IMG/VR virus record: IMGVR_UViG_3300042305_001769
Span: 1 to 23,871 of that record
Length of the DNA stretch: 23,871 nt
Source: a virus
Reading direction: 5' to 3' (one strand)
Shown here: one piece after another, positions 7,920 to 15,000 of the stretch
Layout: each line of letters begins with the position of its first letter
Numbering within the stretch: position 1 is the stretch's first letter
Program-made: the position numbers and the translations under genes
Notes under the pieces: generated by a model
Seen by the model: only the letters and a program-made list of their open reading frames with translations
What the model was told of the DNA's origin: nothing
Database searches by the model: none

Positions 7920-8531
7920 TTATTTTACGTATTCGTAGAATTTTAATGTTTTTTCTTTTCTGTCATCTAAACCATGAGTACCACCATTAATTCTTTTAGT
8001 CAAAGCTAAAATAGCAGCATCATTAATACCTTGATCACAGATTGACCATAATTTGTTTTTGTCAAAGAAGAACATAGCTGATTCAAAAGCATAAGTTGTA
8101 GCAACTAAATCTGGGTTATCCATAATTTCTGGCTTGTTCAAGTATTCAGAAAAGGCTTTATAATTAGCTTTACCTGTTAATTGAAGGGCACCTCTACCTC
8201 TATACTTCCAACCATCACCTGATGCTTCAGGGCCATTACCCATTCTATCAGCATAAACACGGTTTGCAATCTTTTCAGGTTGACGAGCATAAGATTCTTC
8301 TAAAGTACCTGGGAAATATTTTCCAAAGATACCTTGTAAACCTTGAGCTGAGTAATTTAAATTTTCTGAAAATGCTTTAAAACCACCGGTTTCATGGGCT
8401 GTTTGTGCAAAAAAGTGAGCAGCTCTAACTGGAGTTAATTTGTAAAACTCCATAGCTTTTTTCATAGTACCCGGGCCGAAAGCGCCATCAGCACCAACTC
8501 CGATTTTTTCTTGTAAACTCTTTAAACTCAT
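7920..8531 (-). CDS. Endolysin, glycoside hydrolase family 19
   Basis: 203 residues, single GH19 (chitinase-like lysozyme) domain. Signature elements: A-A-H-F-F-A-Q-T-A-H-E-T-G-G-F around residues 37-51, with Glu47 as the likely general acid, and W-K-Y-R-G-R-G-A-L-Q-L-T-G-K-A-N-Y around 108-124, the substrate-groove motif. The first 30 residues (S-L-Q-E-K-I-G-V-G-A-D-G-A-F-G-P-G-T) resemble a short peptidoglycan-binding repeat. No signal peptide, so release needs a holin; a holin candidate is directly upstream, 6 bases away. Phage GH19 enzymes cleave the peptidoglycan glycan chain. Confidence 0.9.
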   Translation of the reverse strand: MSLKSLQEKIGVGADGAFGPGTMKKAMEFYKLTPVRAAHFFAQTAHETGGFKAFSENLNYSAQGLQGIFGKYFPGTLEESYARQPEKIANRVYADRMGNGPEASGDGWKYRGRGALQLTGKANYKAFSEYLNKPEIMDNPDLVATTYAFESAMFFFDKNKLWSICDQGINDAAILALTKRINGGTHGLDDRKEKTLKFYEYVK

Positions 8532-8537
8532 ACCTTA

Positions 8538-8774
8538 TTATTTTTCAGTTGTTTCGTTTGATTGTTTTTTACTCCAAATTTTATCTACTGATGATAATCC
8601 TAAGCAACCAAAAGCTAATAGAGCTACTGATTCTACTAAAATGTTAGAAGGAGCAACATGAGCTTCTGAGAATGAATTGTGGTACATAGTAACACAAAGT
8701 GCTAATGTACATAATAGGCCACATAGTCTTTTCATAGAGACTTTGCCTGTTTCGTCAAAAAATAATTGTTTCAT
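8538..8774 (-). CDS. Holin candidate
   Basis: 78 residues with two hydrophobic segments: about residues 17-33 (LCGLLCTLALCVTMYH) and 46-63 (LVESVALLAFGCLGLSS), a short polar loop, and a charged C-terminus (K-K-Q-S-N-E-T-T-E-K). Size, two membrane spans, hydrophilic tail and position immediately before the endolysin fit a class II-like holin. An AATATTTATAA motif 24 bases upstream could give the lysis pair its own late start. The family match is by architecture, not by a recognised motif. Confidence 0.7.
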   Translation of the reverse strand: MKQLFFDETGKVSMKRLCGLLCTLALCVTMYHNSFSEAHVAPSNILVESVALLAFGCLGLSSVDKIWSKKQSNETTEK

Positions 8775-8798
8775 GATTTGTTTATTATTATTAGTTTA

Positions 8799-8809
8799 TT
8801 ATAAATATT
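8799..8809 (-). promoter_or_regulatory. Candidate late promoter motif
   Basis: Exact sense-strand AATATTTATAA, about 24 bases upstream of the holin-candidate start at 8774. It overlaps the stop codon of the preceding secreted-protein gene. It could give the lysis genes their own late transcript. Confidence 0.45.
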
Positions 8810-9254
8810 AAAATTGTTTTGAAGTTTCCTTTAAAGATTCTTGTAGCGCTTTTGAGAACGCTTTCTTATTTAAAGGAACCTCATTGTTTTCAACATCTAA
8901 AAACATAGCAAAAATGAAAGTTTTTCTTACACCTTTACCTTTATAATAACCAGAGGGTAAACGAACAGAAGTTTCTACTATATAGTCTTTTCTTAACCAT
9001 TTAGTACCCATTATGTTTAAAATTGTTTGTGGAGAGTAAATACTATCTATATTTACTTGGATTGTAAAACCTAAAGAATCATCTAAAAAATATCCTTTAT
9101 TTACTAAAATTTCTTCCATTTCTTCTTTAACACCAAATGTAACATCTCTGTTATCAATTTTTTGAATATGTTGTTTATTAACTGCTTGAACATTAACTTT
9201 TACAGATTCAGGACTTAAAAAAGATAAAAACGAAAATAGAATACTTAATATCAT
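8808..9254 (-). CDS. Secreted protein, unknown
   Basis: 148 residues. The N-terminus (MILSILFSFLSFLSPES) looks like a short signal peptide, though it lacks positive residues at the very start. The mature part is mixed alpha/beta with V-N-V-Q-A-V-N-K-Q-H-I-Q-K-I and G-F-T-I-Q-V-N-I-D-S-I-Y-S-P, then a charged C-terminal helix. Its layout (a conserved beta segment, then a variable helix) faintly recalls the CsgG-like protein encoded upstream, but I cannot assign a family. It sits between the surface-protein genes and the holin candidate, in the same operon. Confidence 0.7.
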   Translation of the reverse strand: MILSILFSFLSFLSPESVKVNVQAVNKQHIQKIDNRDVTFGVKEEMEEILVNKGYFLDDSLGFTIQVNIDSIYSPQTILNIMGTKWLRKDYIVETSVRLPSGYYKGKGVRKTFIFAMFLDVENNEVPLNKKAFSKALQESLKETSKQF

Positions 9255-9256
9255 AC

Positions 9257-9267
9257 TTATAAATATT
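9257..9267 (-). promoter_or_regulatory. Candidate late promoter motif
   Basis: Exact sense-strand AATATTTATAA between the end of the GEVED/dockerin gene (stop at 9266-9268) and the ATG at 9254, leaving 2 bases before the ATG. Same element as at 2829, 8799 and 15458. Confidence 0.4.
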
Positions 9268-10336
9268 AATTTCTATAACCTGTTCTTATTAAATAATAAT
9301 TTGAATTTCCTTTATTTGCTATACCACTTAAAGTAATAGTTTGCACTCCTGGGTGTGTAGATTTTAGGTTTGAATTAGAAGTATTTATAGTACCCCATTC
9401 AGTAGGAGTAAAAATTCTATAGTTAGGTATCCCTGATTTCCAGGAACGGCCTATCATTTTCATATAAATTAAATAAATATCTGTTACATTTAAATTACCA
9501 TTATTATTAACATCCATTCTATAATAATCTTTAGCGTTAAAAGATTGTTGTAAAACTTTTTGATTAAATGATTGAGCATCACTTACAACAGGGTTAGAAA
9601 TAGTTAAAGTATTTATTCTTAATTCAAAATCATAAACATTAGCATCTCTAGTAGAAGATAAACTAAATTTCCCATTTGCATCTGTTACAAAATTACCTAA
9701 TAAAGTATAAGTATTATCTGTTTTTAATTTACTATATAAATCAATAGGTACACTAGATATTCCTACTCCCTCAGAGTTGTAAATATATCCTGTGTAACTA
9801 AAAGGATCAGTAGCACCAGCAATTACTGTTTTAAAATCAAAAGTATTACCATAAGCATAACTACCACAAATTACAGGTGAACCTGAATATTGCATTATAA
9901 ATCTCATATAAACAGTTCCGTTATAAACAGTAGTAGGTACTGTAAAAGTAGCAGTAACTGTTTTAGTACCTAACCAAGAATAATTTGAACTATGAACCAA
10001 CTCTCCAGCATCTGTTAAAACACCATTACCATTAAAATCAATCCATAATTTAAAATATTCCATATAATTACCATTAGTTTGGGCAGTATAGGTAATAGAA
10101 ATATTTTGAGCTGCTGTAATAGTAGGAACGGCATTTGAAGTATAATCATAATAACCTGCAGGACTACCACCTGAAGTATTAGAATATCCTGTACTACCAT
10201 TATATGTTTTACCATTTATAGTTACACTAGAAACATATTCACAACAAAAATTTGTTGGGTTACTAGCACAAAGAGGAGATTGAGCATAAATTTTTACACT
10301 AAATAAAAACAATAATATAAATAATAGATATCTCAT
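9266..10336 (-). CDS. Exported GEVED/dockerin-like surface protein
   Basis: 356 residues. Signal peptide 1-19 (hydrophobic, ending Y-A-Q). Residues about 85-170 fit the GEVED domain of bacterial adhesins (Y-F-K-L-W-I-D-F-N-G-N-G-V-L-T-D-A-G-E-L-V, then F-T-V-P and V-Y-M-R-F-I-M-Q-Y). Residues about 180-245 resemble a carboxypeptidase-regulatory/CnaB-like beta domain. Residues about 250-300 contain a dockerin-like calcium loop, M-D-V-N-N-N-G-N-L-N-V-T-D. The last 180 residues are paralogous to residues 185-350 of the T9SS-sorted protein encoded at 13108-15000. No T9SS sorting domain is seen at its own C-terminus. Overlaps the barrel gene by four bases. Confidence 0.78.
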   Translation of the reverse strand: MRYLLFILLFLFSVKIYAQSPLCASNPTNFCCEYVSSVTINGKTYNGSTGYSNTSGGSPAGYYDYTSNAVPTITAAQNISITYTAQTNGNYMEYFKLWIDFNGNGVLTDAGELVHSSNYSWLGTKTVTATFTVPTTVYNGTVYMRFIMQYSGSPVICGSYAYGNTFDFKTVIAGATDPFSYTGYIYNSEGVGISSVPIDLYSKLKTDNTYTLLGNFVTDANGKFSLSSTRDANVYDFELRINTLTISNPVVSDAQSFNQKVLQQSFNAKDYYRMDVNNNGNLNVTDIYLIYMKMIGRSWKSGIPNYRIFTPTEWGTINTSNSNLKSTHPGVQTITLSGIANKGNSNYYLIRTGYRN

Positions 10337-11772
10337 AATATAAGTTTAGCTCCTAAAAGTATTTGATAATTAATTACATTTTGACTAGCTATGTAAGTAG
10401 TACCTCCTGTTAAACCAAGACCAAACGTTTTAGTAAATTTATAATTGAAATTAAAAAACGGTACGATAATTGGTTTGGATTTGAACCAGTCCGCTGTATA
10501 ATACTTTGTATACGGTGAGTATACACCAGCAGCAATTATTGTCGCATCTAAATTTTTTAATAATTTTCCCTTATACATAAAACCTGAAATGGCTAAAGTA
10601 GTAATAAGAGGTTCTTTAAATAATTTTCCGTATACACCTGCTCCACCATAAATAAGAGTTAACTTTTTTAAACTATTTACTCTAATGTACATTGAAACAT
10701 TAGAACTAGATCCAGGCATAGTAGAAAATCCGCTTGAAACTAAATTAATATGTTTATTGCCTTTTGAATTAGTTCCAATCCAAGATCTTAAAAAGGTTAC
10801 ATTACCAATTTTAGCATTAACCATATAATCAGCAGAGATACCAATTGAGGAAGTTCCGTCTCCTTTTACACGAGTATAAGACATTGTACCTCTAGCATCT
10901 TGAGAACCGTCTTCTGTTTTTTGAAGACCTACAATATCACCTGTAAGTAGGATTGCTGGTTTTTGAGTTTCGGTTTTAGCTTTAGAGGTTGTTTTAGAAA
11001 CATTATTTGATGTAGATTTTTGTTGATCTGTTTTTTGATCTTTAATTTCCTCATTTGTTGGTTGGTTATCTTTTTTAGTAGTACCTCCACCACCTCCACC
11101 TCCACTACCACCACTACTACCTCCACCACCACTATTAGAGCCATTTTTATTATCTACAGGCGGCTGAGACGTTGAATTTCCGTCTTGAGTTGGTTGATCA
11201 CTACCTGATGAGCTTCCTCCTGAATTTGGAGTAGTTCCTCCAGTTCCATTGTCAGTGGATGAGCTTCCTGAATTTGATCCCTCTCCAGATACTTTAGTTT
11301 TTGGATTATCTGTAGAATTCTTTGATTGATCGGTTTTTGAATTTCCATTTCCTTCGTTTTTGTTGTCTAAGTTGGAACCTCTATCAACATTAGTTGTTAA
11401 ATTAGTACCACTACTATTAAGTGAAGAAAAACTAGTTACTACGTTTAAGTTTAAGACTGTATTAACAATATTAGTTGTTAAGTTTGTTGTTGTTGTATTT
11501 GTTGTTGATACTAATATTCCCTGACAGGGTTTACTTGAGTACTGAGCATAAACAGTACTTATCCAGTTGTCAAAGGTTCCGTTTTGAATTTCGTTATAAG
11601 TGAATGCTTTTGTTTGTCCGTAATATGCTACTATAACAGGAGTAGACATATCATAAGTTATAAATTTTAAATTACGAGTACAAGGATCTGTATATGAATA
11701 CATGTAGGACTGTCCGTTTAAAGACAATCCTAATAGTAAAAATAAGAGTAATATTTTAGTTTTTAAATACAC
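10333..11772 (-). CDS. Outer-membrane barrel-like protein with long linker
   Basis: 479 residues in three parts. A signal peptide (1-21) is followed by a small extracytoplasmic domain (about 22-95) with two cysteines (31 and 83) that could form a disulfide. Residues about 96-272 are low complexity, rich in Ser, Thr, Asn, Gly, Lys and Asp, with a near-pure glycine run at 215-230. Residues about 273-479 alternate hydrophobic and polar residues in many short strands (I-I-V-P-F-F-N-F-N-Y-K-F, then F-G-L-G-L-T-G-G) and end I-L-L-G-A-K-L-I-L, as in outer-membrane beta-barrels. I infer a barrel or barrel-like domain; the exact family is not recognised. The glycine-coding triplet run (about 11083-11130) could vary in length by slippage. 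Confidence 0.7.
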   Translation of the reverse strand: MYLKTKILLLFLLLGLSLNGQSYMYSYTDPCTRNLKFITYDMSTPVIVAYYGQTKAFTYNEIQNGTFDNWISTVYAQYSSKPCQGILVSTTNTTTTNLTTNIVNTVLNLNVVTSFSSLNSSGTNLTTNVDRGSNLDNKNEGNGNSKTDQSKNSTDNPKTKVSGEGSNSGSSSTDNGTGGTTPNSGGSSSGSDQPTQDGNSTSQPPVDNKNGSNSGGGGSSGGSGGGGGGGTTKKDNQPTNEEIKDQKTDQQKSTSNNVSKTTSKAKTETQKPAILLTGDIVGLQKTEDGSQDARGTMSYTRVKGDGTSSIGISADYMVNAKIGNVTFLRSWIGTNSKGNKHINLVSSGFSTMPGSSSNVSMYIRVNSLKKLTLIYGGAGVYGKLFKEPLITTLAISGFMYKGKLLKNLDATIIAAGVYSPYTKYYTADWFKSKPIIVPFFNFNYKFTKTFGLGLTGGTTYIASQNVINYQILLGAKLIL

Positions 11773-12442
11773 CGGCTTTTATGAGGTTTTCAACAACCTT
11801 AGTAGTAGCGGTCTCTAATGATTTACGAGTTGCTTTACCTACGGTACTTTGAGAAAACTTCATGTCAATGTTTTTTAAGAAGGATTCACCTATTTTTTGT
11901 GATTCACCTTCTCCTGAGCCAATATAAATTTGGCCTGTTTTAGCGTCTACAAATCTTACTTGTAAACGTATAAATGTTGTTACAACTACTGTTGATTTGC
12001 CTTTTTCTACTGTTTCATCTTCATCAACAGCAAAATCCGCTACGGTAGCATAAACAAAGTATTGAGCTGCTTTAATTTTACCCTTACCATCAATTGGTTC
12101 TTCAAAAACACCTTTTTTAGATGCTTTAAATTGGGTTACCATTCTTTCTTTTATTTCTGATTTTTCTTCAGTAAATATAAAACGGTTTGTTTCATCTAAA
12201 TAATCTAACACTGATTCAGCAAATCCTAAACCTACATTTTTTTCTTGTAAACTAGGATATAAAGCAAATACTTTAGTTAAATCAACATTAACTACTTGAA
12301 CATTATATTTGATTGAATCTGTGTAATTAGATACAGTGAAAATGTCTTTCTTTTCAATAACATCTTTTTCAGTTGTGGTCTTCATAGAGCCACAACCGAA
12401 AAGTGTTAATAAAAATAAAAATGTAAAAATATTTTTTACCAT
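11756..12442 (-). CDS. CsgG-like outer-membrane lipoprotein
   Basis: 228 residues. A lipoprotein signal (F-L-L-T-L-F-G-C, Cys17) is followed by Gly-Ser, without the acidic surface-export residues seen in other lipoproteins here, which suits a periplasm-facing protein. The body has features of the CsgG family: A-A-Q-Y-F-V-Y-A-T-V-A-D-F, a beta segment V-V-V-T-T-F-I-R-L-Q-V-R-F-V-D-A-K-T-G-Q-I, and a C-terminal helix T-R-K-S-L-E-T-A-T-T-K-V-V-E-N-L. In curli systems CsgG oligomerises into an outer-membrane export channel. E. coli CsgG is 277 residues, so this is a compact version. Overlaps its neighbours by 17 and 7 bases. Confidence 0.72.
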   Translation of the reverse strand: MVKNIFTFLFLLTLFGCGSMKTTTEKDVIEKKDIFTVSNYTDSIKYNVQVVNVDLTKVFALYPSLQEKNVGLGFAESVLDYLDETNRFIFTEEKSEIKERMVTQFKASKKGVFEEPIDGKGKIKAAQYFVYATVADFAVDEDETVEKGKSTVVVTTFIRLQVRFVDAKTGQIYIGSGEGESQKIGESFLKNIDMKFSQSTVGKATRKSLETATTKVVENLIKAGVFKN

Positions 12443-12759
12443 GGGTCTTCTTCTTTAGCAGGTTCAGTTTTAGCTGGGGCTGCAGCTGGTTTTTCAACTA
12501 CTTTTTCTTTAATAATAGTTGTAGTACCACCTTCTTGTTTTGTTTGTTGTTTGTTTTCTTGGTTTTGTTGAACGTTAATCACAACAGGAGCAGGAGCAGC
12601 TGTTTGTTCTGTTTTAACTTCTTCTTTTGGCTCTTCATGTCCGCCAAATACTTGAACACCTAACCATGTTCCGCCACCTGCAATTAAAGTTGTTAAAGTA
12701 CCAATAACGGTCTTTTTCAAACCTGACCAAGTACCTTCGTTTGTTGTTTCTTCTGACAT
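12436..12759 (-). CDS. Membrane protein with Pro/Glu/Lys-rich tail
   Basis: 107 residues starting MSEETTNEGTWSGLKK. A longer frame extends to 12819, but the ATG at 12759 lies one base after the upstream stop and matches the coupling used throughout the operon. Residues about 14-36 form one hydrophobic, glycine-rich segment (V-I-G-T-L-T-T-L-I-A-G-G-G-T-W-L). The rest is a TonB-like flexible stretch with E-E-P-K-E-E-V-K, A-A-P-A-P-V-V-I, a Gln/Lys-rich middle and K-P-A-A-A-P-A-K-T-E-P-A-K-E-E, ending D-P-W. It could be periplasm-spanning (spanin- or TonB-like) or holin-like; no firm family. Confidence 0.65.
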   Translation of the reverse strand: MSEETTNEGTWSGLKKTVIGTLTTLIAGGGTWLGVQVFGGHEEPKEEVKTEQTAAPAPVVINVQQNQENKQQTKQEGGTTTIIKEKVVEKPAAAPAKTEPAKEEDPW

Positions 12760-12760
12760 A

Positions 12761-13108
12761 TTATTCGTTATTTGATATATTTGATGTATTTGATAATGTT
12801 GTTCCGTCTTCCTCGTCAACCTTTTGAACTAGCATTTTATCTCTGTCTTCTGAGTTGAACCAATAATCTACAACCTTATTTAAGTTACCTACGAAGGCAC
12901 CTAATAATATTAATAACATTTCCTTCCAAGATTCTTGAATAGCAATTCCAAAGAATACTGCTGAGTTAATTCCAAGAATAATAAAGAAGAATAAAAATAG
13001 CACAATTAAAGTAATCTTCCAGCGATTAACTTGCATTTGTTGTAACATGTAGTAGAAACGATTTTTATCTTCTACTTTAACATACTCTGATTTGAATAGA
13101 TTTTTCAT
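12761..13108 (-). CDS. Two-span membrane protein, holin-like
   Basis: 115 residues. The N-terminal 30 residues are charged, followed by a hydrophobic span at about 31-55 (ITLIVLFLFFFIILGI) and a second at about 64-77 (W-K-E-M-L-L-I-L-L-G-A-F-V-G), then N-L-N-K-V-V-D-Y-W-F-N-S-E-D-R-D-K and a polar Ser/Asn tail. The pattern of a G-x-F-x-G span followed by an aromatic-x-F-x-S plus charged tail resembles small phage holin-like proteins whose last helix ends Y-F-G-S-S. A second holin or antiholin, or part of the export machinery, are both possible. Confidence 0.6.
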   Translation of the reverse strand: MKNLFKSEYVKVEDKNRFYYMLQQMQVNRWKITLIVLFLFFFIILGINSAVFFGIAIQESWKEMLLILLGAFVGNLNKVVDYWFNSEDRDKMLVQKVDEEDGTTLSNTSNISNNE

Positions 13109-15000
13109 TATTTGTTTATTAAAATTTTGTTTGTAGCAAATTTACCATTGTTAACTAATGAAGCATAATAGAAACCGTTTTCTAATGATGCATTTACTGT
13201 GTATACATATTGGCCTTTAGGCATATTTTGATTTAAAACTTGAGCAACTTTTCTACCAAACATGTCAAAGATAGCTAATTCAGTTTCACCTTCTTCTAAT
13301 AAATTAAAAGCAATTCTCATAGTACCTGGATTTGGGTTAGGAGTAGCCAATAAACAGAATTCAGTTGATTTAACTGTTGGTTTATAAAACACTCTATCTA
13401 CTTGAACAATACCCATTGTAGGAGTAATATTCATGTCTTTAGATACGTTATCACCCACGTATTTAGCGCCAGTCCATAATGCTGCTGTACCCCATTGATC
13501 TTGAGGTTTTTTAGCTATAAATTGTAAAGTAAATACTTGTTCGCCATCGTTAAATAAGCTAGAATTTGAAATATCAAATCCACCCCAAGAAATAACATTG
13601 TTAGTAGGATTCACAAATGAAATCCATTTCATTGCTTTTTCAGTATTTTCTATTTTTTTAAATTCAAGTAAAGAGGTATCGTATTTAATATCTAATTGTA
13701 AAGCACCTAATGATTTACCTTTAGTCAAAACTTTAACTGGTACATTAACTAAATTACCTTCTTCAACTTTAACTTTAGGTAAGTTAATTTCAATTGTTTC
13801 AACTATATTATCATATTGAACTGTATTGTCAATTATATATTTGTTAGCATTAGATGGGTTATTGATTTTAATTGGGATTAAACGAGCCATTTTAAAACCA
13901 GTTACGTTAGCATCACCTTTTACAGAAACGTATCTTAAAATTGAATCAGCACCTCCATTAATATAATGAGTGAAATTAGTTACACCTGAAATAGTTGAAG
14001 TATAGTTTGTATTAGATCCATTAATAGTAGCATATTCAGAAGGAGTAAAGAATAAAACATCTTTAACACCATTTACCCATGAAGTAAATCTACCACCAAT
14101 TCTACCAAATACACCATAAGCGTCAGCAATTGTAATATTATTACTACCGTTTACATCCATTGTGTAATAATCAAATCCTGTTGGGCTGTATTGTCCTAAA
14201 ACAGTTTGGTTAATCTTTTGAGCATCAGCAGTTGAAATTACATTACCAACAGTCATTGTATCACCTTTAACTGCAATACGAGTATCCCAATATGTTGTAT
14301 CTAATATTTCTTCAAAATTAAATTTACCACTATTATCAGTAACATATGATTTTACTTGAACCCAAGTAGAACCTGTTTTTTCTTTCTTTTCTAAAGATAA
14401 AACTAAGTTTTTAGCACCTGTACCAGCTGTAGTTAAGAAAGTACCTTTGAATTTTAATTTTTGTTGGATGAATTTACCACCATAAGAGTAAACAGTTAAT
14501 GTAGTATCGTTACCATAGTTAGTAGCAGCTAAATTATTAAATGTAGTTGTACCTGTAATTTTCATGGTTTTGATACTATCTAAAGCATTCCAAGTAGCGG
14601 CTGAAGCGTGTGTTAAAGTAATTTCAACAGCAGCACCATCCGAATATGAGAAAGTTGAGTTAGTGCCTGTATAGACCATAGTAACTGTAATATTGCCTTC
14701 GGTAGTATTAGTTACATATTGCATATACTGATCTGTAGAACTATATTTTAAAGCAACAGTAGGAGCAGCACCATTGAAAGCGTCTTTATCGTACCATACA
14801 CGAAATTGCATACCTGTGATTTTAGCACTAGTATTATTTCTGTAGTAAAGATTTGCTTTAGTAACACCAATGTTTGAAGGAGCTACTGTGTAGTTTGTGT
14901 CTACGATTACCCATCTTCCTGTACCAGGAGCTGGTGGGGTTGTTTGACCAAAAGTAATAGTTGCAAGTAAGAATGCAAGAATTAAGAATAGTTGTTTCAT
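13108..15000 (-). CDS. T9SS-sorted cohesin/dockerin-like surface protein
   Basis: 630 residues. Signal peptide 1-19 (ends T-F-G-Q). Residues about 30-170: beta-sandwich resembling cohesin. About 185-250: regulatory-like beta domain. About 253-303: dockerin-like region with N-V-I-S-T-A-D-A-Q-K-I-N-Q-T-V-L-G and the calcium loop M-D-V-N-G-S-N-N-I-T-I-A-D. About 400-535: cohesin-like domain (V-N-V-P-V-K-V, then L-G-A-L-Q-L-D-I-K-Y-D-T-S-L-L-E-F). About 553-630: a type A T9SS C-terminal sorting domain with P-N-P-N-P-G-T, L-A-I-F-D-M-F-G-R-K-V, G-F-Y-Y-A-S-L and a final K-I-L-I-N-K. Such domains direct cargo across the Bacteroidota outer membrane and are removed on attachment. It is the second gene of the operon and overlaps the first by four bases. 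Confidence 0.85.
   Translation of the reverse strand: MKQLFLILAFLLATITFGQTTPPAPGTGRWVIVDTNYTVAPSNIGVTKANLYYRNNTSAKITGMQFRVWYDKDAFNGAAPTVALKYSSTDQYMQYVTNTTEGNITVTMVYTGTNSTFSYSDGAAVEITLTHASAATWNALDSIKTMKITGTTTFNNLAATNYGNDTTLTVYSYGGKFIQQKLKFKGTFLTTAGTGAKNLVLSLEKKEKTGSTWVQVKSYVTDNSGKFNFEEILDTTYWDTRIAVKGDTMTVGNVISTADAQKINQTVLGQYSPTGFDYYTMDVNGSNNITIADAYGVFGRIGGRFTSWVNGVKDVLFFTPSEYATINGSNTNYTSTISGVTNFTHYINGGADSILRYVSVKGDANVTGFKMARLIPIKINNPSNANKYIIDNTVQYDNIVETIEINLPKVKVEEGNLVNVPVKVLTKGKSLGALQLDIKYDTSLLEFKKIENTEKAMKWISFVNPTNNVISWGGFDISNSSLFNDGEQVFTLQFIAKKPQDQWGTAALWTGAKYVGDNVSKDMNITPTMGIVQVDRVFYKPTVKSTEFCLLATPNPNPGTMRIAFNLLEEGETELAIFDMFGRKVAQVLNQNMPKGQYVYTVNASLENGFYYASLVNNGKFATNKILINK

Noticed and set aside
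10929-11348. Two minus-strand frames inside the barrel-protein gene
   Set aside because: Frames over the low-complexity linker giving Val/Glu- or Gln/Glu-repeats; produced by the triplet repeats, not by coding selection.
12760-12819. Start at 12819 for the Pro/Glu-rich membrane protein
   Set aside because: The extension overlaps the upstream gene and is Gln/Ile/Tyr-rich filler; the ATG at 12759 follows the upstream stop by one base like other genes of the operon.
13598-13819. + strand frame of 73 residues
   Set aside because: Antisense to the cohesin-like region of the T9SS-sorted protein; no supporting signals.
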